A stretch of DNA of 46,941 nt from Bacillota bacterium (GCA_023457355.1 JAEWLW010000091.1:1-46941); one strand, 5' to 3'; positions 8,405 through 16,128 are shown, counted from the stretch's first letter. The notes: generated from the sequence alone by a model not told the origin. Translations and numbers: made by a program.

Positions 8405-8498
8405 TTATATGACTGACGGAAATGTGGAATCGACCACATGAAGTATAATCGTTGAAGCCGACCGTCTGGGCAGTTTACGCTCAGATTGTCGGCTTTTT
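8405..8498 (+). promoter_or_regulatory. ZTP/ZMP riboswitch (pfl motif) with terminator platform
   Basis: The leader has the two conserved parts of the pfl/ZTP aptamer. The 5' domain contains TGACTGACGGAA followed by the hairpin ATGTGG/CCACAT (8422-8439). The 3' domain has the hallmark GCCGACCGTCTGGGCA (8457-8472). That 3' domain also forms the left arm of a terminator: AGCCGAC (8456-8462) pairs with GTCGGCT (8488-8494), TCTGGGC pairs with GCTCAGA inside, and a T-run follows. Ligand binding would hold the 3' domain in the pseudoknot and prevent termination. In established work this RNA senses ZTP/ZMP, which builds up when 10-formyl-THF is short. Here it would switch on pflA-pflB to make formate. 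Confidence 0.9.
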
Positions 8499-8531
8499 AT
8501 GTTCCCAAATTTTTCGGAAGGCGGTGACAAC

Positions 8532-9293
8532 ATGCTTAAAGGCAAAATTCACTCGATAGAGACCATGGGCCTTGTGGATGGGCCGGGCATCCGCACGGTG
8601 CTGTTTTTTCAGGGTTGCCGTCTGCGGTGCCGGTACTGTCATAATCCGGATACCTGGCCGATGGATTCCGGTGAGGAGATGGATGTCGACCGGCTTGTCA
8701 GGCTGCTTAAACGCTACCGCCCCTACCACGGTGAATCCGGCGGCGTCACCTGTTCGGGGGGCGAACCGCTGTTGCAGGCGGAATTTTTGACCGAATTGTT
8801 TTACGCCTGCAAGCAGGCGCATATTGCCACCTGCCTGGATACGGCCGGATACGGCAACGGTGATTATGAAGCGCTGCTGGCATATACCGACCTGATCATC
8901 TTCGACGTTAAGCACTACCGTCCCGACGCTTACACCGCGCTGACCGGGGGCGATATTGCCGTACCGAACGCATTTTTGGAAGCCGCCGTTAACCGCGGTA
9001 CCCCGCTGTGGATTCGCCACGTTGTGGTTCCGGGGCTGACCGACTCCCCGTCGCATATGGCAGGGCTGGGGCAGTACCTTCGCGGCATCCCAAACATTCA
9101 AAGGGTTGAACTCTTGCCTTACCACACCCTGGGCGCGTACAAATATGAGCAGTTGGGGTTGCGATGTCCGTTGCATGCCACGCCTGCAATGGATAAAAAC
9201 GCGACGCAAAAGCTTCAGCAAGGACTTTTGGAAACAATGGGCATCGAGAAAGGAATGAAACACCATGATGGATTCTGCATGGCAGGGCTTTAA
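8532..9293 (+). CDS. pflA: Pyruvate formate-lyase activating enzyme (radical SAM)
   Basis: This 253-residue radical-SAM enzyme has the cluster motif C29-x3-C33-x2-C36 (CRLRCRYC) followed by HNPDTW, as in PflA. It opens with IHSIETMGLVDGPGIR, which is highly typical of the family. It uses S-adenosylmethionine and a [4Fe-4S] cluster to place the glycyl radical on PflB. The frame is open from 8499, but ATG 8532 has AGGCGGTGA four bases upstream, gives the family N-terminus and lies after the riboswitch terminator. Its 3' end overlaps pflB by 29 bp, so the pair is co-transcribed and probably translationally coupled. Confidence 0.95.
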   Translation: MLKGKIHSIETMGLVDGPGIRTVLFFQGCRLRCRYCHNPDTWPMDSGEEMDVDRLVRLLKRYRPYHGESGGVTCSGGEPLLQAEFLTELFYACKQAHIATCLDTAGYGNGDYEALLAYTDLIIFDVKHYRPDAYTALTGGDIAVPNAFLEAAVNRGTPLWIRHVVVPGLTDSPSHMAGLGQYLRGIPNIQRVELLPYHTLGAYKYEQLGLRCPLHATPAMDKNATQKLQQGLLETMGIEKGMKHHDGFCMAGL

Positions 9294-11496
9294 CGCCGGC
9301 CTTTGGACCGACGAAATTGATGTGCGCAACTTTATTCAAAAAAATTACGCCCTTTACGAGGGCAACGACGCCTTCTTGGCAGGCCCAACCGAAAAAACCA
9401 AGGCCGTTTGGGCAAAGTGCCACAAATTGATTGTGGAAGAGATGAAAAAGGGGATTCTGGATGTCGAGACCAAAACCATTTCGGGCATTGATAACTTTGC
9501 ACCCGGTTACATCGACCGGGAGAACGAGGTGATTCTCGGCCTGCAAACCGACGCGCCCTTAAAACGCGTTGTCAACCTTTACGGCGGCATGAAGATGGCG
9601 ACCAGCGCGCTTGCACAGTACGGCTACCAGCTGGACCCGACGGTTGAGCAGCATTTTCACGCCTGCCGCAAAACCCATAACGAGGGCGTTTTTGACGCAT
9701 ACCCCGAGCGCACAAAGGTTGCCCGGCACGTCGGGCTGCTCACCGGCCTGCCGGACGCTTACGGGCGCGGCCGCGTCATTGGCGACTACCGGCGGGTGCC
9801 GCTTTACGGCGTTGATTTCCTCATCGGGCAGCGCAAAAAGGACTTGACCGCCTTTGACGGCCCCATGAGCGACGAGCGCATCCGCACCCGCGAGGAGATC
9901 AGCATGCAGATTCGCGCACTGGGCCAGATGAAATCAATGGCGGCCAGATACGGCGTTGACATCAGCCTACCGGCCAAAAACGCACAGCAAGCGGTGCAGT
10001 TTTTATATATGGCTTATCTGGCGGGCGTCAAGGAGAATAACGGCGCCGCCACCTCGCTGGGCCGAACCTCGACCTTTTTGGATATTTACATCGAGCGCGA
10101 CCTGAAAACCGGCCTGCTCACCGAGCGGCAGGCGCAGGAGCTTATTGACCAGTTCATCATCAAGTTGCGGCTGGTACGGCATTTAAGAACGCCGGAATAT
10201 AACGAGCTTTTCGGCGGCGACCCCACCTGGATCACCGAAGCCATCGGCGGCATCGGCATCAATGGCAGGCCGCTGGTCACCAAAACGTCTCTGCGCTACC
10301 TGCACACGCTGACCAATCTCGGCACAGCGCCGGAGCCGAATATGACGGTGCTCTGGAGCCGCGATCTGCCTCCCGCGTTTAAGGCCTACTGCGCCAAAAT
10401 GAGCATCGAGACCGACTCGATTCAATACGAAAACGACGACATCATGCGCCCGGTTTACGGCGATGACTACGCTATTTCGTGCTGCGTTTCCGCCATGCGG
10501 GTGGGCAAGCAGATGCAGTTCTTCGGCGCCAGAGCCAACATTGCAAAATCACTGCTCATGGCCATCAACGGCGGCGTGGACGAGCTGAAAAAGACGCCGG
10601 TTGTGCCGGGCATCGCGCCGCTGGGTGACGGGGCGCTGGATTATAACGACGTGATGGCCCGGTATAAAAAAGTGCTGGACTATGTCGCCGAGCTTTATGT
10701 CGACACCATCAACATCATTCATTACATGCACGACAAATATGCCTACGAAGCCAGCCAGATGGCGCTGCACGACGTTTCTGTCGAGCGGCTGACCGCTTTT
10801 GGCCTCGCAGGCATCTCGGTGGCGGCCGACTCGCTTTCGGCCATTCGTTACGCGAGCGTCACGCCCATCCGGGATGAACAGGGTGTTGCAATCGACTTTG
10901 AGGTCGAGGGCAATTTCCCTAAATATGGCAACGACGACGACCGCGTTGACGATATTGCCGTTGAGATTGTCACCTATTTTTCCAACGCGCTTAAAAAACA
11001 CCCGATTTACCGCAACGGGGTTCACACCCTTTCGGCGCTGACCATCACAAGCAATGTGATGTACGGCAAAAAAACCGGCAGCACCCCCGACGGGCGCAAA
11101 TTTGGCGAACCGCTCGCCCCCGGTGCCAACCCAATGCACGGCCGGGATGAAAACGGCGCGCTGGCCTCCTTAAATTCGGTGGCAAAAATCCCCTACCGCG
11201 ATATCTGCCAGGACGGCGTTTCCAACACCTTTTCCATCGTCCCCGATGCACTGGGCAAGAATGCCGGGCAGCGCATCGAAAATCTTACACACATTCTGGA
11301 CGGCTATTTCGCGCAGGGCGCGCATCACCTCAACGTCAACGTCATGAACCGTGATATTTTAGCCGACGCCATGGACCACCCCGAAAAATATCCCACCCTG
11401 ACCATCCGCGTCTCAGGGTACGCCGTCAACTTTAACCGCCTGACGCGTGAGCAGCAGCAGGAAGTCATTATGAGAACCTTCCACAAGGCGGTTTAA
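9265..11496 (+). CDS. pflB: Formate acetyltransferase (pyruvate formate-lyase)
   Basis: This 743-residue glycyl-radical enzyme converts pyruvate and CoA to acetyl-CoA and formate. The active-site cysteine pair is C406-C407 (ISCCVSAM). The C-terminal glycyl-radical loop is RVSGYA with the radical glycine at 718. The CC pair and RVSGYA distinguish it from glycerol/diol dehydratases and choline lyase. The length fits PflB. It starts inside pflA. Formate made here can feed formate-THF ligase (20500-22167), and the upstream riboswitch ties its expression to folate status. No focA formate channel is adjacent. Confidence 0.97.
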   Translation: MMDSAWQGFNAGLWTDEIDVRNFIQKNYALYEGNDAFLAGPTEKTKAVWAKCHKLIVEEMKKGILDVETKTISGIDNFAPGYIDRENEVILGLQTDAPLKRVVNLYGGMKMATSALAQYGYQLDPTVEQHFHACRKTHNEGVFDAYPERTKVARHVGLLTGLPDAYGRGRVIGDYRRVPLYGVDFLIGQRKKDLTAFDGPMSDERIRTREEISMQIRALGQMKSMAARYGVDISLPAKNAQQAVQFLYMAYLAGVKENNGAATSLGRTSTFLDIYIERDLKTGLLTERQAQELIDQFIIKLRLVRHLRTPEYNELFGGDPTWITEAIGGIGINGRPLVTKTSLRYLHTLTNLGTAPEPNMTVLWSRDLPPAFKAYCAKMSIETDSIQYENDDIMRPVYGDDYAISCCVSAMRVGKQMQFFGARANIAKSLLMAINGGVDELKKTPVVPGIAPLGDGALDYNDVMARYKKVLDYVAELYVDTINIIHYMHDKYAYEASQMALHDVSVERLTAFGLAGISVAADSLSAIRYASVTPIRDEQGVAIDFEVEGNFPKYGNDDDRVDDIAVEIVTYFSNALKKHPIYRNGVHTLSALTITSNVMYGKKTGSTPDGRKFGEPLAPGANPMHGRDENGALASLNSVAKIPYRDICQDGVSNTFSIVPDALGKNAGQRIENLTHILDGYFAQGAHHLNVNVMNRDILADAMDHPEKYPTLTIRVSGYAVNFNRLTREQQQEVIMRTFHKAV

Positions 11497-11582
11497 GCGC
11501 CGCCCGCCCCCGGCCCGCCTTGTGGCGCCTGCACACGGTTGAATGGCGGCATTTTCCGGTCTATCTTCTTACCCCCCCATAA

Positions 11583-11624
11583 CAAGACCCCGGGCAACGC
11601 TTTTGCGTCAACCGGGGTCTTGTG
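11583..11624 (+). terminator. Hairpin terminator candidate after pflB
   Basis: CAAGACCCCGG (11583-11593) pairs perfectly with CCGGGGTCTTG (11612-11622), and ACGC/GCGT forms an inner stem around TTTT. There is no long T-run afterwards, so termination strength is uncertain. Confidence 0.6.
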
Positions 11625-11719
11625 GCATCATGGCTGTTGGGAATTCGGGCCGCATGGCGTCGCTTGCACCGCACCAAGCGACGGTAAATCGCAAGAGGGC
11701 TGGCAGTCCGGTGCCGTGT

Positions 11720-11879
11720 TATAGTTAAACAACTCAGAAACAGGTGCAGGATTGACGAGAATATTTTGCACCCCGCAAGGCGGAGGACACTGGCGGGCTG
11801 CCGCCCGCCAAAGACAACAACGCAGCGCGTCGCAAATAGACCGCAAAGACTGTGCCCGTTATTGAGTTGTTTGACTATA
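11720..11879 (+). repeat. Dispersed structured repeat, copy 1
   Basis: This 160-bp noncoding element has paired ends, TATAGTTAAACAACTCA and TGAGTTGTTTGACTATA. Inside are further stems: GGTGCAG with CTGTGCC, TATTTTGC with GCAAATA, and the hairpin TGGCGGGC/GCCCGCCA. It is closely similar to the copy at 30991-31152 in opposite orientation, and more distantly to 20237-20386 and 22221-22361. The plus strand is assigned because the one non-Watson-Crick pair in the end stem is a G-U on that strand. It lies between pflB and cheX. Confidence 0.8.
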
Positions 11880-11904
11880 TGTACCCCTGCTGCTATGAAC
11901 ATGC

Positions 11905-12360
11905 TTACAGCTGCTTACGGGGGTTTAGCCGAATCTCCAGGCAGACATCTCCCGCAGCGGTGGACATACAGAAATCTTTTTTCATCACATATGTCCCGCT
12001 GTCATCGGCTCTTTTGCGCTGGGGCGGGCGAATGTCACAGGTTAAATCTTCTCCGGCCAGCATGGTCAGCACGTTGCCGCTGATAATATTTGAAATTTCA
12101 GATATGGCGGATATCACAAAATCATCCACCAGGTTCATTTCCATGCCGCTCATGATCGTCACAATTTTCAGCGAGGTCTCTTTCGGGAAACGGTAAACGA
12201 CCTCGCCGACCAAATCCCCGACAATTTCAATCGAAATATCCAGTTCTTCGTCACATTGAAAGTTATCCACCGGCTGGTCACTGATTTCTGACAGATCCAG
12301 CATCAACTCAAAAACGTTGCAGGTTGCCTGCAAAAAAGGCGCATAAAATTTAGAGGGCAT
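11905..12360 (-). CDS. CheX-like chemotaxis phosphatase
   Basis: This 151-residue protein matches the CheC/CheX phosphatase fold. The catalytic ExxN motif is at E88-N91 in ISEISNIISGN, near a conserved glycine. CheX dephosphorylates CheY-P to reset chemotactic signalling. The start ATG at 12360 lies inside the end of the upstream bacteriohemerythrin gene (11-bp overlap), so the two are translationally coupled. Having an oxygen/iron-binding hemerythrin directly upstream suggests a role in aerotaxis or redox taxis. No cheA, cheW or cheY is in the window. The function is from fold and motif, and a role as a stand-alone CheX-domain protein is possible. Confidence 0.8.
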   Translation of the reverse strand: MPSKFYAPFLQATCNVFELMLDLSEISDQPVDNFQCDEELDISIEIVGDLVGEVVYRFPKETSLKIVTIMSGMEMNLVDDFVISAISEISNIISGNVLTMLAGEDLTCDIRPPQRKRADDSGTYVMKKDFCMSTAAGDVCLEIRLNPRKQL

Positions 12361-12778
12361 TGCCTGAGACCCCCTTTTCAATGGCATAGTCCGCAATGCG
12401 CTGATCCTCCGCCGCCACATGGTTGATCAGCCATGCCAGCAGCTTTCCGGCGAACTGCTGCATCATCTGTTCATCGTAGCCGCTGCGTTCATATTCGGCC
12501 GAAACCGCCAGCACATAGCGCACCATATCGTCATGTATTTTCTTGTGTGCCTGATAACCGGGATAGCCAATGCGCAACTGATAAGCCTCCTCATCGCCAA
12601 AATGCTCAACCACATAGGCCTTCATAAACTCCAGCGTTTCGTTTACCCGCATCACCTTTTCTTCCCATGCGGCGGGAGAGCGCAACGTTTGCACAAAAAT
12701 CTCAACGCGTTTAAACAGCTCCTGATGCTGTGCATCCACAACCGGGACGCCCAAAGCGTATTTATCTTTCCAAATCAC
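12350..12778 (-). CDS. Bacteriohemerythrin
   Basis: This 142-residue single-domain hemerythrin retains all seven expected di-iron ligands: H18 (AQHQELF), H59 and E63 (EHFGDEE), H78 and H82 (HKKIH), H120 and D125 (WLINHVAAED). Such proteins bind O2 reversibly and act in oxygen sensing, storage or detoxification, often in motile anaerobes. It is the first gene of a two-gene operon with the cheX-like gene, behind a TTTACA-17-TAAAAT promoter. The link to chemotaxis is inferred from the overlap. Confidence 0.93.
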   Translation of the reverse strand: MIWKDKYALGVPVVDAQHQELFKRVEIFVQTLRSPAAWEEKVMRVNETLEFMKAYVVEHFGDEEAYQLRIGYPGYQAHKKIHDDMVRYVLAVSAEYERSGYDEQMMQQFAGKLLAWLINHVAAEDQRIADYAIEKGVSGNAL

Positions 12779-12816
12779 GATATCCTGTCCTTTCTAAAGT
12801 ATGATCATTACCTTTT

Positions 12817-12845
12817 ATTTTAGCAACATCCGGGGACGCTGTAAA
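12817..12845 (-). promoter_or_regulatory. Sigma-A promoter of the hemerythrin-cheX operon
   Basis: On the minus strand TTTACA (12840-12845) and TAAAAT (12817-12822, preceded by TGC as an extended -10) are separated by 17 bp. Confidence 0.75.
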
Positions 12846-12889
12846 TTCATTTTCAATAAGTTTATCGTAAGGCCGTGATAAAACCTTGC

Positions 12890-12918
12890 TTGACTTTAGC
12901 GGCGATACAAATTACAAT
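12890..12918 (+). promoter_or_regulatory. Sigma-A promoter of the GGDEF gene, long leader
   Basis: TTGACT (12890-12895) and TACAAT (12913-12918) have a 17-bp spacer. The start codon is about 270 bp further on, leaving a long leader for which no known riboswitch was recognised. Confidence 0.7.
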
Positions 12919-12987
12919 TATATTTGTCGAAAACTCGAAAAAAATGACTAATATGCAAGGCCGCAACCATGCTTTTTGTACGGTGCA

Positions 12988-13158
12988 ATGCAGTTTGAAA
13001 TATCGCAACCGCGCTATGAGAAGAATGCAGCACAATTGCGTAAAAACCTCTCGCGCACTTATAATGCCCTTGTCAAATACTGCCTGAGAGGTGGTCTACG
13101 CCGAAAACAATTTGAATGCGACAGTTCTTTGGGTTATGACCATTTCGGCAAATGGTGA
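12988..13158 (+). CDS. Possible 56-residue leader ORF
   Basis: An ATG-initiated frame in the long leader before the diguanylate cyclase encodes a basic 56-residue peptide (for example LRKNLSRTYNALVKY). No ribosome binding site is visible and no family is recognised. It may be a shadow of a structured leader. It is recorded because it fills most of an otherwise empty 270-bp leader. Confidence 0.15.
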   Translation: MQFEISQPRYEKNAAQLRKNLSRTYNALVKYCLRGGLRRKQFECDSSLGYDHFGKW

Positions 13159-13193
13159 ATAGTACCGCAAGAGGCTCAGGAGGGTGATTCCTT

Positions 13194-14372
13194 ATGCTCA
13201 GCCTTTTTTTATATGCCGAAATCAACATTGTTGGTTCGGCTGTTCTACTGATGATGTTAACCAGCCAGAATAAGCGCAGCTTTAAAAATACGCCTGTCGA
13301 CCAGCAACTATTTAATGGTGTGATGGCTTTAAATTTAGTGATTTTTCTGTTTGACACCGGTATGTGGCTATCGGACAATAGCCCGCTGTGGGGCATGAGG
13401 ACAATCAATTACCTTTCGACCATTCTATATTACTTTTTCACGCCGTGGATATGCCTGTTGTGGCTGATGTATACCGATTTTAAAATCAACGAAAGCTGGG
13501 CTGATCTTCTCCGCCGTTCCCGCTATTATGTCATTCCGGCGCTGGCATGCACAGTGCTGACCCTGTGCAGCCCTTTTACCGGCTGGTTTTTTGTCATATC
13601 CGGGGATAACCATTATTCGCGCGGCCCCTGGCTGATGGTGCTGACGCTGGTTACCTTTTCCTACCTTGCCGCAGCCTGCAGCATTGCGCTTGGCGATACC
13701 CTTAAAAATGGCTGGCGACAAAACAACGGTTTAAATCCATTGCTGGTGGTTTACCCGCTTGGGATTATGGCGGCGGCCATATTGCAGCTGCGCCGCTTTG
13801 GACTCTCAGTCATATGGGTCTGCGCAATGCTCGGCTGTGCCAGTATCTACATCAATATCCAAAACGCCGAGCTTTTAACCGACCATTTAACCGGGCTTTA
13901 TAATCGTCGGCGGCTTGATCAGCACCTTCGGCGCAGGATTAAGGCGCAATATAAAAAGCGCCTGTTATTTGCAATGGTTTTAGATGTGGATGATTTCAAA
14001 AAAATCAATGATTGTTTTGGCCATATCGCGGGGGATTATGCGCTTATGCGCATCGCCCAACTGCTGAGGAAATCCTGTATCAGCGGCGAGGACTTTATTG
14101 CACGATGGGGCGGCGATGAATTTATCATCGTCGGCGAGCGAACCGGCGCCGACGAAATTCGGGCACTCATGAAGGCCATTAAAGAAAATATTCTGGGATA
14201 TAATCAAAGTGGGCACGCCCCATACACCCTTATGCTCAGCATGGGTTATGCTGTTTTTAAGGCGGGCGATACCGAAGATTCATTTTTGGCGGCGGCCGAT
14301 AAAGCGATGTACCGCAGCAAACTTAAAAACAAAGCTGCCGCTACACCCCATAATGAGCAGGCACGGCCTTAA
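13194..14372 (+). CDS. Membrane-bound diguanylate cyclase (GGDEF)
   Basis: This 392-residue protein has six or so N-terminal membrane segments (roughly residues 1-220), resembling the 7TM-type sensory input of clostridial cyclases. A GGDEF domain follows, starting near DHLTGLYNRRRL. The active-site motif is GGDEF at 306-310 and the metal/GTP motif LDVDDFKKIND is intact, so catalysis is expected. The RxxD inhibitory site is not conserved (SGED in its place). AGGAGGGTGA precedes the ATG. The last ~10 residues overlap, in opposite orientation, the end of a decayed minus-strand gene, so the C-terminal tail may be non-native. Confidence 0.92.
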   Translation: MLSLFLYAEINIVGSAVLLMMLTSQNKRSFKNTPVDQQLFNGVMALNLVIFLFDTGMWLSDNSPLWGMRTINYLSTILYYFFTPWICLLWLMYTDFKINESWADLLRRSRYYVIPALACTVLTLCSPFTGWFFVISGDNHYSRGPWLMVLTLVTFSYLAAACSIALGDTLKNGWRQNNGLNPLLVVYPLGIMAAAILQLRRFGLSVIWVCAMLGCASIYINIQNAELLTDHLTGLYNRRRLDQHLRRRIKAQYKKRLLFAMVLDVDDFKKINDCFGHIAGDYALMRIAQLLRKSCISGEDFIARWGGDEFIIVGERTGADEIRALMKAIKENILGYNQSGHAPYTLMLSMGYAVFKAGDTEDSFLAAADKAMYRSKLKNKAAATPHNEQARP

Positions 14373-14520
14373 ACAGGCGCATCGTTTCGGCGATATCTTC
14401 GCCTTCAGGGGGCGATCATCGACGTACCGATAATGTTTAAAGCCATGGCGTCAATTCGCTTTGCCACAACTGGAATATGCCGGTGTATCCGGCCTGCAAG
14501 AAGATTATCGGAATTTCGGG
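14341..14520 (-). pseudogene. Decayed 3' fragment of an unrecognised gene
   Basis: On the minus strand two frames join at a run of five C near 14408-14412. Together they read protein-like sequence: NLLAGRIHRHIPVVAKRIDA, then MALNIIGTSMIAP, then after a one-base shift EGEDIAETMRLFKAVPAHYGV and a TAG at 14341. Its composition looks coding, but there is no start, and a frameshift is needed to read it through. The family was not identified. It overlaps the 3' end of the plus-strand GGDEF gene. Confidence 0.4.
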
Positions 14521-14558
14521 GGCATCACGCCGCCGCTTCATAACAGGAGGGCTTACAA

Positions 14559-15446
14559 ATGTACGAGCTGATTCAGGCGGGCGATAAAACCTATTACATC
14601 AACTGCCCCGCCAAAATGGGGGTTTATCTTTCGGACGACCAAGCGGTTTATCTCATCGACAGCGGAAACGACAAAGAGGCTGCCAAAAAAGCGCTGCGGC
14701 ACATTGAGGGCAACGGGTGGCATCTGGCCGGCATTATCAACACCCACTCCAACGCCGATCACATCGGCGGCAACGCTTTTTTGCAGCAAAAGACCGGCTG
14801 CAAAATTATTTCTACCGGGCTGGAGAACGCTTTTGCAAAGTACCCGATACTTGAGCCGTCATTTTTATATGGGGGCTATCCGTGTAAAACACTGCGCAAC
14901 AAATTTTTAATGGCCGCTCCCTGCGCCCCCACCGATGATGTGGAGACATTCTTGCCGGAGGGTTTGGACTTTTTTCGCCTGGGCGGACATTTTTTTGACA
15001 TGATCGGCGTAAAGACGTCGGACGGCGTTTATTTTTTGGCCGACTGCGTCTTCAGCAAAACGATCCTCAACAAATACCACCTCTCTTTTGTCTATGACGT
15101 CGCCGCATTTTTACAGACGCTGGATATGCTTGAAACCCTCACCGGCAGCCTGTTCATTCCCGCGCACGCGGATGCCACCCAAGATATAAAGCCGCTGGTT
15201 GCGCTCAACCGCAGCAAGGTCCATGAAATTTTGGAAAAGCTGCTGCAAATTTGCCAGACGCCCATTTGTTTTGAAGATATCCTAAAAGCCGTGTTTGATT
15301 CCTACGCGCTGACGATGGATTTTAACCAGTACGTTCTGGTGGGAAGCACGGTGCGCTCTTATCTTTCCTACCTGCACGATAAAGGCCGCTTGATGACCGC
15401 CTTTTCAGATAACAGGCTGCTGTGGTTCAGTACCGGCCATGTTTAA
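14559..15446 (+). CDS. MBL-fold metallohydrolase with an HxNxDH motif
   Basis: This 295-residue metallo-beta-lactamase-fold protein begins with the usual strand pattern and YLIDSGNDKEA (31-41). The metal-binding motif reads THSNADHIGGN (62-72), so the second histidine of HxHxDH is Asn65. Later features are FLADCVFSKTIL and IPAHAD (a candidate third-ligand His). A helical C-terminal extension of about 80 residues includes a possible winged-helix-like segment (SYLSYLHDKGRL). The reaction is not known. AACAGGAGGG lies before the ATG. The next gene is 38 bp downstream. Confidence 0.85.
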   Translation: MYELIQAGDKTYYINCPAKMGVYLSDDQAVYLIDSGNDKEAAKKALRHIEGNGWHLAGIINTHSNADHIGGNAFLQQKTGCKIISTGLENAFAKYPILEPSFLYGGYPCKTLRNKFLMAAPCAPTDDVETFLPEGLDFFRLGGHFFDMIGVKTSDGVYFLADCVFSKTILNKYHLSFVYDVAAFLQTLDMLETLTGSLFIPAHADATQDIKPLVALNRSKVHEILEKLLQICQTPICFEDILKAVFDSYALTMDFNQYVLVGSTVRSYLSYLHDKGRLMTAFSDNRLLWFSTGHV

Positions 15447-15484
15447 ACGTTTCAACACGGATGCGACAGAAGAAGGAGAACGAA

Positions 15485-15853
15485 ATGGCATACCAAACAG
15501 AATATCCATTTGAATTGCCGCGCGGTTATATCGACAGCGACGGAAGCCTTCACAAATTCGGCATTATGCGGCTGGCCACAGCCGCGGATGAAATTTTACC
15601 GATGCGCGACCCACGGGTACAGGCCAACCCAGGTTATCTGCCCGTTATCACGCTGGCCCGGGTTATAACGCGCCTGGGCGATCTGAGTTTTATTGATACG
15701 AGGATTATAGAAGGCCTTTTTACAGCAGATATGGCCTTCCTGCAAGATTTTTATGCACGCATAAACCGGGGGGATGTCCCCCGCCTTTGCATAACATGCC
15801 CGGCCTGCGGCCGGCAGATAGAGTACTCGCCCCAGGAACTTTTTGAGCGGTGA
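15485..15853 (+). CDS. Phage-tail-assembly-like protein with a CxxCxxC zinc knuckle
   Basis: This 122-residue protein resembles small tail-assembly proteins of contractile phage tails and related injection particles. The matching segments are LPRGYIDSDGSLHKFGIMRL (11-30), ATAADEILPMRDPRVQANPG (31-50) and a LFTADMAFLQDFYARIN helix. The C-terminus adds a CITCPACG knuckle (C102, C105, C108). In phages such proteins help build the tail. Here no sheath, tube, baseplate or terminase gene is adjacent, so it is an orphan or a remnant. ATG 15485 has AAGGAG six bases before it. The family call is from pattern recognition and is moderately sure. Confidence 0.55.
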   Translation: MAYQTEYPFELPRGYIDSDGSLHKFGIMRLATAADEILPMRDPRVQANPGYLPVITLARVITRLGDLSFIDTRIIEGLFTADMAFLQDFYARINRGDVPRLCITCPACGRQIEYSPQELFER

Positions 15854-15903
15854 CGCTTTGGATACCGGGCTGCTTTTATAAGAAGAAAGGATATTTCCGC
15901 GAG

Positions 15904-16128
15904 ATGACAACATCTAAACACTTTTGTACCTGTCGGGACACCGACTGCAAGCTTAACCCCTGCAACCACAATCTGGGGTGCGACCCCTGCATCCGAAAAA
16001 ATTTGGCTGCGGGTGAAATTCCAGGCTGCTTTTTTCATTTGCTCAGTGACGATCTGTCACAGGTCGACGATTTCACGCTGGAAGGCTTTGTCCGCTTTTA
16101 TCTGCAAAACAAGGCCACTCCGTCATAA
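15904..16128 (+). CDS. Cysteine-rich DUF6485-type protein
   Basis: This 74-residue protein has seven cysteines in its first 42 residues (8, 10, 15, 20, 26, 29, 42). They include CTCRDTDC and CDPCIRKNLAAGEIPGC, the pattern of the DUF6485 family of small clostridial metal-binding-like proteins. The function is unknown. Metal or Fe-S binding is inferred from the cysteines. It follows the tail-like gene by 50 bp and ends just before a strong terminator, so the MBL-tail-like-DUF6485 genes may form one transcript. Confidence 0.7.
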   Translation: MTTSKHFCTCRDTDCKLNPCNHNLGCDPCIRKNLAAGEIPGCFFHLLSDDLSQVDDFTLEGFVRFYLQNKATPS

